A stretch of 64,000 bases of DNA from Koleobacter methoxysyntrophicus. Its GTDB lineage: Bacteria > Bacillota > Thermosediminibacteria > Koleobacterales > Koleobacteraceae. This document shows positions 36,281 through 43,556 of this stretch, piece after piece. How positions within the stretch are numbered: position 1 is the first letter of the stretch; each line of letters starts with the position of its first letter. Both the position numbers and the translations under genes were made by a program. The notes below the pieces were generated by a model. The model did no database searches, was not told the origin of the DNA, and was given only the letters and a program-made list of their open reading frames with translations. Where the stretch lies: the NCBI RefSeq assembly GCF_017301615.1, contig NZ_CP059066.1, forward strand, positions 1,409,001-1,473,000. The letters run 5' to 3'.

Positions 36281-36904
36281 ATGGAAGATAAAGTTAAGCA
36301 ATCCCAGGTCCAGCCAGGTCCTTGCCCCCCTGAGGGATGTCCGCCTTTTGATAGGATAGAATGCATAGTAGTTGACAAGGTGTATGACAGCTGTTTCCAG
36401 ATAGAAGAAAAGACAAGAGAAACAACTGTAACTACTGGAAAAGATAATGAATGGCCTACAGGAACATTTACAGTCGGAACCCCTGTTGCCTGTTCATTAA
36501 CGCCTGGAGCTGAGATTACATGTGTAGAAGTAAGCAGGACCCCTGTGGGGGATGGGTTCTTTACCATAACTGTAGCTGTGAGTGTTTCTGTGACTCTAAC
36601 TAACCCTAATGCTGCTGATGAGACGGTTGACCGCATCTTCACCTTTACCAAAACGGCTACCCTATGCTGTCCTGAAGGGGTAGAAGTTGATTGTTCGGAA
36701 AGCACCCTGCTGCAGTGCAACTGCGTAATAACCCAGGTCGATGAACTCAGTGTAGTTGTTACATGTGATATCCAGGTATGCCTCGTAATCAAATGCATTT
36801 TGACGGTACAGCTGTTGGTGCCCAGCTATGGGTTCTGTGTTCCAGCTCCATGCACTACCCTTCCGGGAGTATGCCCGCCTCTCCCCCCCTCTCAGTGCTT
36901 ATAG
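36281..36904 (+). CDS. Cysteine-rich protein of unknown function
   Basis: A 207-residue protein with 18 cysteines, a proline/cysteine-rich N-terminus (PGPCPPEGCPPF) and C-terminus (CVPAPCTTLPGVCPPLPPSQC), and a beta-rich, threonine/valine-rich middle (TVAVSVSVTLTNP). There is no signal peptide. I do not recognise the family. Cysteine-rich proteins of this kind without a secretion signal are often deposited on the spore surface, which is the best guess. AAGGAGG lies upstream of the ATG. It is a single-gene unit with its own terminator. Confidence 0.7.
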   Translation: MEDKVKQSQVQPGPCPPEGCPPFDRIECIVVDKVYDSCFQIEEKTRETTVTTGKDNEWPTGTFTVGTPVACSLTPGAEITCVEVSRTPVGDGFFTITVAVSVSVTLTNPNAADETVDRIFTFTKTATLCCPEGVEVDCSESTLLQCNCVITQVDELSVVVTCDIQVCLVIKCILTVQLLVPSYGFCVPAPCTTLPGVCPPLPPSQCL

Positions 36905-36912
36905 CGTCTTTT

Positions 36913-36947
36913 AAAAAAAGGCTGTTGTTTAGCGACAGCCTTTTTTT
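36913..36947 (+). terminator. Terminator of the Cys-rich gene
   Basis: A 13-bp stem, A-run plus GGCTGT (36913-36925) with ACAGCC plus T-run (36935-36947), immediately after the stop codon. Confidence 0.88.
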
Positions 36948-36964
36948 ACATAATATCGTTGCAA

Positions 36965-36996
36965 AAAAATAACAGGATTTATCGATAACCTGTTTT
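36965..36996 (-). terminator. Terminator of the minus-strand gene at 37017
   Basis: AACAGG (36971-36976) and CCTGTT (36989-36994), with part of the ATCGAT-containing loop also paired. On the minus strand the stem is followed by ATTTTTTT. It lies about 20 nt after the stop of the minus-strand gene. Confidence 0.7.
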
Positions 36997-37016
36997 CAAA
37001 AGGAGGTAATTCCATT

Positions 37017-38087
37017 TCAGGATTTATTGTTTTTTTTAGAAGCAATAAAAACCCTCTTTTCCTGTGACGAAATTTTACGTATTATATTTTTCCCTGAACA
37101 AACAGCTTTCTTGGGGATAAAGATGTGACTGCTGTGCATTTCATTGCTTTGACTGAAAGATCCAAAAGTATAGATAGGGCCATCATAAGGGGGATTCAGT
37201 GGATTAAAAATTTTCCCCCTCCTCTTTTGAGGAGTTTTTTGACGCGGTGAATAGTGCGAGGGTTTGTTTTCCTGTTCTGCGGCAGTAGAAGCCTGTAGAG
37301 TTTTTCTCTTATGGGGAGGATGGCTGATTTCTTCATATTTTTCCATGGGCCGGTCGGTTAAAAGGGAAATCGATTCTGGATCATCTAGTGTTGAGGTATC
37401 TTCTTGTTGAGAGGATATATGTTCAGTTGTATTTGAATCAACCGCTTCAGGAGGAGGGTTTTCCTCGAAATAAGAATCGGTTAGCAGCAGGGGTTCAACC
37501 TCACCCTCTGCTTCTATTTCTTTAACCTGAAGTTCTTCTATTGAATTTTTTAACGGTTGGATGTTTTCGGTAATAAATTCACCAAACATTTCCAATAAAG
37601 AATTTATAATCCAAGTCTTGGTTTTTTCCTTTAGGGTTGTAACGATTTCAGGGTTTCTGATTTCAATTAATATAGAAGGAATGCCGGTTTCATTTAATAA
37701 TTTTAAGTAATTAAATTTTAGTAACTGCTGCCATTTTCCTAAAACCTCAAAGGTTATATTTATATTTGATAGGGTGATCTGCTTTAATATGTTTGCTATC
37801 AGTTCAAGGCTTTTTTCTTTTCTCGAAAGTGAATAATAGAAACTGATATCAGCAGTATGCTGTATTTGGGTGCCGATAAATGCCAATATGATCTTGGCTT
37901 TTAGGATTTTAAAAATATCGGGGTTAATTTTGTGCTGATCTACAACCATTACTATAGAACCCATCTTCTGTAATTCATCTTTAAGCTCATAAACAAAGTC
38001 TCGGATTAGCTCATTGTAGTAAAAGATCTGCACAACAAAGGTCTGACCCTGTAAGGATGGGTCAATCATAATATCTCTTTCAGCCAA
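37017..38087 (-). CDS. Uncharacterised protein with a possible degenerate amidase_3 domain
   Basis: A 356-residue protein. Residues about 12-190 have the strand/helix order of N-acetylmuramoyl-L-alanine amidase_3: a helix followed by 'ADISFYYSLSRKEKSLELIANIL' at the place of the GAEVFYY-ES-LA-I block, and 'GIPSILIEIRNPE' at the place of the catalytic VLVEVGFISNPEE block. The zinc histidines are missing, so it would not be an active amidase. The C-terminal 165 residues are low-complexity, acidic then basic (KRKTLQAS, KTPQKRRGK), with a conserved-looking end. The start is TTG with GGAGG 8 nt upstream. The family link is by eye only. Confidence 0.5.
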   Translation of the reverse strand: MAERDIMIDPSLQGQTFVVQIFYYNELIRDFVYELKDELQKMGSIVMVVDQHKINPDIFKILKAKIILAFIGTQIQHTADISFYYSLSRKEKSLELIANILKQITLSNINITFEVLGKWQQLLKFNYLKLLNETGIPSILIEIRNPEIVTTLKEKTKTWIINSLLEMFGEFITENIQPLKNSIEELQVKEIEAEGEVEPLLLTDSYFEENPPPEAVDSNTTEHISSQQEDTSTLDDPESISLLTDRPMEKYEEISHPPHKRKTLQASTAAEQENKPSHYSPRQKTPQKRRGKIFNPLNPPYDGPIYTFGSFSQSNEMHSSHIFIPKKAVCSGKNIIRKISSQEKRVFIASKKNNKS

Positions 38088-38213
38088 TTTGCTAACCTCC
38101 CTTCTATTATATTTAGATTAATCATATCTATATTATAATATGTTATTAATTGAGTAATGATACTTTGAAACTTTATACCGGCTGCTGGTGATACCAGACT
38201 CCCCGAAATAAGA

Positions 38214-38254
38214 AAGGGCAGTCATAACCTAAAATAAGGATATGACCTGCCCTT
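38214..38254 (-). terminator. Terminator of the CAP-domain gene
   Basis: AAGGGCAG and CTGCCCTT (38214 and 38247-38254) form the base, with TCATA/TATGA and CCT/AGG pairs above. On the minus strand TTTCTTATTT follows. It lies 11 nt beyond the stop of the gene at 38265. Confidence 0.75.
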
Positions 38255-38264
38255 ATAATTGAAA

Positions 38265-38870
38265 TCATTGGGCTATAAATAACTGGGTTACTACTACACC
38301 GTATTTGTCTTTTACAATACCGACACCGATATGGGTGAAATACGGATTTAACATGTTCTTTTTATGGGGTTCACTGCCCATCAGGAGATAAAAAGCTGTT
38401 TTGGTATTCCTGGCCTTTGCCAGATTTTCTCCAACAGAACGGAAACGGATTCCCCTTGAATAAACCATTGAGTAAAATGGGCCATAAGTGGGGGAAGTGT
38501 GGGAAAAATAGTTGTTTTCAACCATATCTATCGATTTATCTTCGGCAGTTTTCATTAAAGCGGGCAAAACTTCCAGGGGTTTAAGACCGTTTTTAATCCT
38601 TTCATTGTTAACCATGTCAATCATGAGTGTAGCATCATCTTTTAAAACCATAGAAGGTGTTTGGGGGTCAGGATTTGTGGGAACGGGATACGCTGGAGCC
38701 GTATTCTTAGGGTCAGTAGGGGGTTGAACCGGTTTTTCTACGGTGTTATTACCCCTCTGGGCCAGATACCTTTCCAATAACCAGGATGCCTCACATTTTT
38801 CAGGCAAAAGGAATATGTAACTGAAACCTAACACCAACACCATAAATAAGGTCAATGCCTTCTTATTCAT
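38265..38870 (-). CDS. Secreted CAP/SCP-domain protein (YkwD-like)
   Basis: A 201-residue protein. The signal peptide is at residues 1-28 (LTLFMVLVLGFSYIFLLP, cleavage after CEA). A proline-rich linker (VQPPTDPKNTAPAYPVPTNPDPQ) is followed by a CAP domain of about 125 residues with ATLMIDMVNNERIKNGL, NNYFSHTSPTYG, VGENLAKA and HKKNMLNPYFTHIGVGIV. Such proteins are common in spore-formers. The function is unclear, but several are spore or cell-wall associated. AGGGAGGT lies upstream of the ATG. Confidence 0.92.
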   Translation of the reverse strand: MNKKALTLFMVLVLGFSYIFLLPEKCEASWLLERYLAQRGNNTVEKPVQPPTDPKNTAPAYPVPTNPDPQTPSMVLKDDATLMIDMVNNERIKNGLKPLEVLPALMKTAEDKSIDMVENNYFSHTSPTYGPFYSMVYSRGIRFRSVGENLAKARNTKTAFYLLMGSEPHKKNMLNPYFTHIGVGIVKDKYGVVVTQLFIAQ

Positions 38871-38960
38871 GTGTACCTCCCTTAAAAAATTTTTGTAGCT
38901 TATAGGTTATATTTCACCACCCTCCTGATATGGTTTCTAAAATCCGGTCTTATTAATTCT

Positions 38961-38989
38961 ATTGTAGATAAAAAAAGGGAAACAGGCAA
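38961..38989 (-). promoter_or_regulatory. Promoter of the CAP-domain gene
   Basis: On the minus strand TTGCCT (38989-38984), a 17-base spacer and TACAAT (38966-38961). The leader would be about 83 nt. The remaining gap to 39173 is AT-rich and I see nothing else in it. Confidence 0.6.
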
Positions 38990-39173
38990 CTTCCTGTTTA
39001 ACTTAAAATTCTCTTTTAATAAAATTCATTAAAATAATCTAAAATTATACGGCGGTTGTCCTATAATTCAGCTTTGATACCTTAATAATCATAACCTGCC
39101 ATAAAATGGGCCGGTAACAATTTATCTTACTGTGAATAAAATAATTAACAAACAGGAAAAGGGGGATATTTCC

Positions 39174-39278
39174 TTGGAAGCCAGAACGAGGATTTGGCTT
39201 GATGGAGTAACCCCTACTTTTTTGGATTATTTACTATCTAAAAGTGGATTGAAATTTTACCGTGAGGCTGACAGTTAA
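39174..39278 (+). CDS. Possible 34-residue small protein
   Basis: TTG start at 39174 with a good AAAAGGGGGA site about 8 nt upstream, and 34 codons to TAA at 39276. The product begins MEARTRIWLDGVTPTFL and has no recognisable family. It lies 43 nt upstream of the HMA-like gene and could be a translated leader or a real small protein. The ribosome site is the main support. Confidence 0.45.
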   Translation: MEARTRIWLDGVTPTFLDYLLSKSGLKFYREADS

Positions 39279-39321
39279 GAGAAAATATAAGGCCCTATTT
39301 AGTGAAAGGAGGAATGAAAAT

Positions 39322-39597
39322 ATGACCTGGTATAAAGGCAGATTACCTAAAATAGGAGAATTGCCGCTATATTACAATAGGATGTCCTTTATCAATCTAA
39401 AGATTACCAATTTAAAGGCCGAAGAAGATGCTGTTAAATTAAAGAAAGGATTAAGGGATTTGCCCGGCGTCATATCTATTTACATCGATTTCAGATCATC
39501 GAAATTAACAGTCTGGTATAATACCGGAGAAACAACCATTCAGCAAATAGCTGACGCAGTCAGAGAGTTAGGATTCAATTATATCGGACGCACTTGA
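39322..39597 (+). CDS. HMA-fold-like small protein lacking the CxxC metal motif
   Basis: A 91-residue protein. From residue 20 on it has the beta-alpha-beta pattern of heavy-metal-associated domains (MSFINLKITNLKAEEDAVKLKKGLRDLPGVISIYIDFRSSKLTVWY, then a final helix IADAVRELGF). The CxxC that binds metal is absent; the position reads NLKAEED. AAAGGAGGA precedes the ATG at 39322, so the longer frame from 39262 is not needed. It is followed 57 nt later by the ferritin-like gene and probably shares its transcript. Confidence 0.7.
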   Translation: MTWYKGRLPKIGELPLYYNRMSFINLKITNLKAEEDAVKLKKGLRDLPGVISIYIDFRSSKLTVWYNTGETTIQQIADAVRELGFNYIGRT

Positions 39598-39654
39598 AGG
39601 ACGTGTTCCGAGTAGTTTACTCGAAGAAAAATAAGGGGAGAAGGAGGGAATAAA

Positions 39655-39942
39655 ATGGTTCCGTATTATGATGACCACTATCCACCTAAATATAATAAGG
39701 ACCTTATGTTGTTGAGGGAAGACCTTATAGGGGAATTACAGGCAATAAATCAGTATGAAGCTCATGCGGCGCAGGCGGGTGATCCTCAGGTAAGGGCGCT
39801 GTTCATGGAGATTGCAGATGATGAAAAACACCATGTAGCTGATCTGCTTAAAATGATAAACCGACTTGATCCCGTTCAGGCTCGGCTAATCCGGGAGAGG
39901 GTTTGCGGGTATTATAAATATGATGCAAAAGACAACGGTTAA
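39655..39942 (+). CDS. Short ferritin-like protein (encapsulated-ferritin-like)
   Basis: A 95-residue two-helix protein. It has the pattern of half-ferritins such as EncFtn: glutamate in GELQAINQYEAHA and E-x-x-H in IADDEKHHVADLL, with the MINRLDP turn after it. Such chains dimerise to build one di-iron site. No encapsulin shell gene is present in the window, and no encapsulin-targeting tail is obvious (the C-terminus is YYKYDAKDNG). AGAAGGAGGG precedes the ATG. Its stop codon lies in the loop of the terminator. Confidence 0.78.
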   Translation: MVPYYDDHYPPKYNKDLMLLREDLIGELQAINQYEAHAAQAGDPQVRALFMEIADDEKHHVADLLKMINRLDPVQARLIRERVCGYYKYDAKDNG

Positions 39943-39957
39943 TCCGTTGTCTTTTAA
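39927..39957 (+). terminator. Terminator overlapping the end of the ferritin-like gene
   Basis: AAAAGACAACGG (39927-39938) pairs with CCGTTGTCTTTT (39944-39955), loop TTAAT. The stop codon TAA lies within the loop, so translation may influence folding. Confidence 0.88.
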
Positions 39958-40034
39958 TATTCTTGAAAAAGAATGGTTTCGAAGATATAATGGTTATAGT
40001 AGATGAAAACTTTTATCAGAAATGAGGAATACAG

Positions 40035-41237
40035 ATGATGCTGATGATTAAAATGTTTGTTATTGTTTTAATTCTAGTTATTCTTACCAGGAGAAAAATC
40101 AATCTGGGCCTTGCCCTTATGTTAGATGCAGCCGTTATGGGCTTTATGTTCAACATGGGGTTGAAGGAAACCCTATTATCTATTTTAAAAGGTGTTTTTT
40201 CGTTTCAAACCTTTGAACTGGCTGGAATCCTGGTATCGATACTATTTCTGGAAAATATTATGCGCAAAAAACTCTTTCTGGAAAAAATCCTTACATCCCT
40301 TCAAAATCTTGTTGGGGATTACAGGGCTGTAGCAGCCATGATACCTCCTTTTATAGGTCTCCTTCCTTCTGCGGGAGGTGCATTGTTTTCTGCTCCTCTG
40401 GTTCAGGAAGCCATAGGTGATAATGAGCTCTCTCCGGAAAGGAAGGCCTTTATAAATTACTGGTTCAGACATGTATGGGAGTATATGTTTCCCCTTTACC
40501 CCGGTGTTATCCTTGCTTCTCGGATAATAGACATTGATTTAGTTTTATATGTAAAAGCCATGATTCCCTTTACATTAGCGGCCATATTAATAGGTATTCC
40601 TATTAGTTTTTATAGAACCCCAAAAGGCATGAACAGGAACCCGAATACAGAATCCAAGGTATACCATTTGAAAAACCTTTTGTTCGGTATCAGCCCTATA
40701 CTGTTTATTATATTTATGTTTTTCGTGCTAAAAATCCACCCCTTTATCGGTATAGGGATAACGATTTTGGCTTTGACTCTCCTTTATAGGTACACTTTAG
40801 AAGATTATAAAGAACTTTTTATTAAAGCTTTTTCTTTTAAAACCTTATTTTTGGTACTGGGGGTAATGGTTTTTAAAAATATGCTTGTCGATTCAGGAGT
40901 GATTGAGCAATTGCCGGCATTCCTGACCCAGGCCGATGTCCCCGTCCTTTTGATGTTTTTTCTGCTGCCGTTTACTGTAGGAGTGTTAACAGGGATATCC
41001 ACGGCATATGTCGCCGTAACCTTTCCTATTTTGGCGGGCCTTCTCCCCGAAATCAATCTGTCATATATGGCTTTTGCATATGTTAGCGGTTTTGCAGGGG
41101 TTATGGTTACGCCGATACATTTATGTATGGTCTTTTCAGCCAACTACTATAAAGCCAAATTGGGCAGCCTGATGGTAAGGGTTATGATACCCCAGTTTGT
41201 CTTAATTGCCTTTGCTTTTATCCTAACAGTACGATAG
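40035..41237 (+). CDS. DUF401-family membrane permease
   Basis: A 400-residue integral membrane protein with about ten hydrophobic segments. It has the DUF401 (gluconate-permease-related) loops LPSAGGALFSAPLV, NYWFRHVWEYMFPLYPGVIL and GISTAYVAVTFPILAGL. The substrate is unknown. It lies just upstream of arginase (50 nt gap) and may be co-transcribed, so an amino acid or its product is a reasonable guess. The start is ATGATGCTG after GAGGAA. Confidence 0.85.
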   Translation: MMLMIKMFVIVLILVILTRRKINLGLALMLDAAVMGFMFNMGLKETLLSILKGVFSFQTFELAGILVSILFLENIMRKKLFLEKILTSLQNLVGDYRAVAAMIPPFIGLLPSAGGALFSAPLVQEAIGDNELSPERKAFINYWFRHVWEYMFPLYPGVILASRIIDIDLVLYVKAMIPFTLAAILIGIPISFYRTPKGMNRNPNTESKVYHLKNLLFGISPILFIIFMFFVLKIHPFIGIGITILALTLLYRYTLEDYKELFIKAFSFKTLFLVLGVMVFKNMLVDSGVIEQLPAFLTQADVPVLLMFFLLPFTVGVLTGISTAYVAVTFPILAGLLPEINLSYMAFAYVSGFAGVMVTPIHLCMVFSANYYKAKLGSLMVRVMIPQFVLIAFAFILTVR

Positions 41238-41287
41238 AATCATTTGCCATAATTCAGTTTCGCTATTTAAATTTAGGAGGGTTGTCA

Positions 41288-42181
41288 ATGAAGGTAAAAG
41301 TTTTAGGTATACCTGTGGACCTGGGGGCAAACAGAAGGGGGGTAGATATGGGGTGCAGTGCCATCCGCTATGCCAACCTTCAAAACGGTCTGGAGAAAAT
41401 CGGTTATCATGTTGAGGATTATGGTAACCTTTATGTCCCGAATGCGGAGAAGATTAAAATAAAAAAAACTTCTCTAAAGTATGCGGAAGAAATAATAGAG
41501 GTGTGTGAGAGGACCGCGCCTTTAATCAGTAAATTTATGGAAGAAGGGTTTATCCCCCTAATATTAGGGGGTGACCACAGCATCTCGATAGGGACTATTG
41601 CCGGTTGCTCCAATGCCCTGGGAGATGTGGGAATCATCTGGTTCGATGCTCACGGTGATTTCAATACAGAAGAAACCTCGCCATCGGGGAATATTCACGG
41701 CATGTCGCTGGGGGCTTCTCTGGGTTATGGTGATGAGATGCTAGTCAAGGTTGGAGGGAAGAAAGGGAAGGCAAGGCCCGAAAACGTGGCCCTGATAGGT
41801 GTAAGGGATATCGACCCAAAGGAGGCCGAACTGATAAAGGAATCCGGAATAAATGTATTCACCATAGAGCAGATAGATTTCATGGGCATGAGGGAGATTA
41901 TGGAACTCGCAATAAACATTGCTTCTAATGGGACAAAGGGCATCCATGTTAGTTTTGATATGGACGTAATTGACCCTTCTGTTGCTCCTGGCGTAGGTAC
42001 CCCAGTGCAGGGAGGGATTTCTTACAGGGAAGCCCATTTAGCAATGGAAATGGTTGCGAACTCAAAGATGTTAAAATGCTTGGAATTTGTGGAAGTAAAT
42101 CCTATTCTTGATAATAAAAACCGAACAGCAGAACTGGCAGTATCTTTAGCATGTTCGGCCCTCGGCAAAAAAATAATTTGA
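41288..42181 (+). CDS. rocF: Arginase
   Basis: Hydrolyses arginine to ornithine and urea with a dimanganese centre. The 297-residue protein has the family metal motifs [19 protein letters not shown] and [22 protein letters not shown], plus EVNPILD near the end. It is arginase rather than agmatinase by its N-terminus ([21 protein letters not shown]) and the [17 protein letters not shown] loop. The ATG at 41288 has AGGAGGG six bases upstream. It lies next to DUF401. A decayed piece of a related gene is at 43256. Confidence 0.93.
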   Translation: MKVKVLGIPVDLGANRRGVDMGCSAIRYANLQNGLEKIGYHVEDYGNLYVPNAEKIKIKKTSLKYAEEIIEVCERTAPLISKFMEEGFIPLILGGDHSISIGTIAGCSNALGDVGIIWFDAHGDFNTEETSPSGNIHGMSLGASLGYGDEMLVKVGGKKGKARPENVALIGVRDIDPKEAELIKESGINVFTIEQIDFMGMREIMELAINIASNGTKGIHVSFDMDVIDPSVAPGVGTPVQGGISYREAHLAMEMVANSKMLKCLEFVEVNPILDNKNRTAELAVSLACSALGKKII

Positions 42182-42338
42182 TTCCAGTGTAAAAACTCCC
42201 CCTTTTTCTCATCCATATTTAACTATACAAAACATAAAAAGCAAAAAAATAAAGAAAAAGCAAAAAAGTTACAAAATAATCATAATTCATAGTATAATGA
42301 AAAGAGACAAGGTCAAACAAGATTAGGTATCTCGAGCC

Positions 42339-42776
42339 TTAATCCAGTTCGGATGACCCATTCAATTCCTTGTATTGAAAGATTACTTTATTAACAAGAT
42401 TTTCTATTACTGTTAACGCCGTTTCTCCATATGCAATCAATTCTTCTACCTCTTCCCTAGTAAATTCTTTTCCCTTGTAGTCACCTTCTACCCTTGCAGT
42501 TTGGAGCCTATGTAAAAACCTTCCAAGTTCTGTGGGCAATAGTCCTTGTTTCACGTACTTTTTATTGACGTGGCCAATTACGGCCGTGTGTTTAACTGGT
42601 ATTTTACTTTCAAAAGTAAGTACTGCCAAGCATGCCCGGTACATGGAATAGTAAAGTCTATTTACGGTTGCCGGATACTTTTCACCCTTGAAACACCAAA
42701 GCGCTTCCTCCCATGCTTCTCGCGCTTTTTCCATCTTTGCTCTCGCAAGGTCATGTTTTAATTGTATATCACTCAT
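42339..42776 (-). CDS. HEPN-domain protein (UPF0332-like), partner of MNT
   Basis: A 145-residue helical protein of the HEPN superfamily, adjoining a minimal nucleotidyltransferase. The core segment is YPATVNRLYYSMYRACLAVL. Active HEPN RNases of this type carry R-x(4-6)-H, but here the expected histidine position is arginine, so nuclease activity is doubtful. It starts at ATG 42776, overlapping the MNT stop by 4 nt (ATGA). The pair resembles type VII toxin-antitoxin modules in which MNT modifies HEPN. Confidence 0.8.
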   Translation of the reverse strand: MSDIQLKHDLARAKMEKAREAWEEALWCFKGEKYPATVNRLYYSMYRACLAVLTFESKIPVKHTAVIGHVNKKYVKQGLLPTELGRFLHRLQTARVEGDYKGKEFTREEVEELIAYGETALTVIENLVNKVIFQYKELNGSSELD

Positions 42777-43123
42777 CTGATAACCACCCCGTCATTTTGC
42801 ACGTTTCTGTAAAAAGCATCTGCCTGAAATAAAGGAGAAGTAAATTCTTGAATGTCGCAGGGAAGAGCGATCAAATCTACATCTTCTTCCAAACTCACGT
42901 TATAAGCTTCGTCAATAATAGTTTCACGAATGTTTCTATCCAGCTTTTCTACAACGACCAAAAGGTCAATATCGGATTCTTCTCCTGCGGTACCTCTGGC
43001 CTGAGAGCCAAAAAGAATGACAGTTTTGATGGGAATGGTTTTCTCCCTAAGCCGTTGAACATATTTTCTGGTAACTTTCCATATCTTTGGGTTTAGAATC
43101 TTTTTATTTGAAGTCATATCCAT
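42773..43123 (-). CDS. MNT-type nucleotidyltransferase (antitoxin-like)
   Basis: A 116-residue minimal nucleotidyltransferase. The active-site signature GSQARGTAGEESDIDLLVV and the third acidic residue in LEEDVDLIAL are intact, so it could transfer AMP or another nucleotide, as MntA does to HepT. The ATG at 43123 has a weak ribosome site (AAGTGGGTG); a second ATG is at 43117. It is first in the minus-strand pair and is driven by an extended -10 promoter with an overlapping palindrome. Confidence 0.85.
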   Translation of the reverse strand: MDMTSNKKILNPKIWKVTRKYVQRLREKTIPIKTVILFGSQARGTAGEESDIDLLVVVEKLDRNIRETIIDEAYNVSLEEDVDLIALPCDIQEFTSPLFQADAFYRNVQNDGVVIR

Positions 43124-43197
43124 ACACCCACTTTCAAAATCTTACAAGTAAGCATGCCCCACTAGAACCATGGCATTATCCACCAATTTCTGATACC

Positions 43198-43238
43198 ATT
43201 ATATCATAGATACGGGAACTGGGAAAGGGCTGCCCTTT
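43198..43238 (-). promoter_or_regulatory. Promoter and palindromic operator of the MNT-HEPN pair
   Basis: On the minus strand TGATATAAT (extended -10, TATAAT at 43203-43198) with TTTCCC as a weak -35 at 43226-43221. A perfect palindrome AAAGGGC-T-GCCCTTT (43224-43238) overlaps the -35 box, as expected for autoregulation of a toxin-antitoxin operon. The leader to the ATG is about 68 nt. Confidence 0.6.
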
Positions 43239-43255
43239 TGATCCTTCAGAACTAC

Positions 43256-43313
43256 GGGACAAAAGGTATTCATGTTAGTTTTGATATGGACGTAATTGAC
43301 CCTTCTGCTGCTC
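43256..43313 (+). pseudogene. 58-bp remnant of a second arginase-family gene
   Basis: These 58 bases match arginase positions 41930-41987 at 54 of 58. Three of the four differences are silent third-position changes and one changes Val to Ala; the encoded match is [17 protein letters not shown]. No flanking arginase sequence survives on either side. The silent pattern means this came from a functional paralogue that diverged under selection. The rest of the gap 43124-43556 is AT-rich and I see no other gene in it. Confidence 0.8.
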
Positions 43314-43556
43314 GAATAAAAAAAATTCAAAAGAAGAAGGGAATTCAGCTTTGATATAGAATAAAATGAATATATGCACATATAAATACTCAAAAGGGGA
43401 TTACAGTCTGTACAGAAACAACTTAATAATTTAATAATTTAATAGTTTAATAGAATAAAGGACTATAATTTAGGAAAGGGGGTTTTTGGGGAGAAGATTT
43501 TCGGAAAAACTTAGCTAAGTTCAAATTTAATTTAAAAAAGGAGGATGACGGGCAAA

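Noticed and set aside
36238-36798. 186-codon minus-strand frame opposite the Cys-rich gene
   Set aside because: The plus-strand gene has a ribosome site, terminator and coherent cysteine pattern; the opposite frame has none of these.
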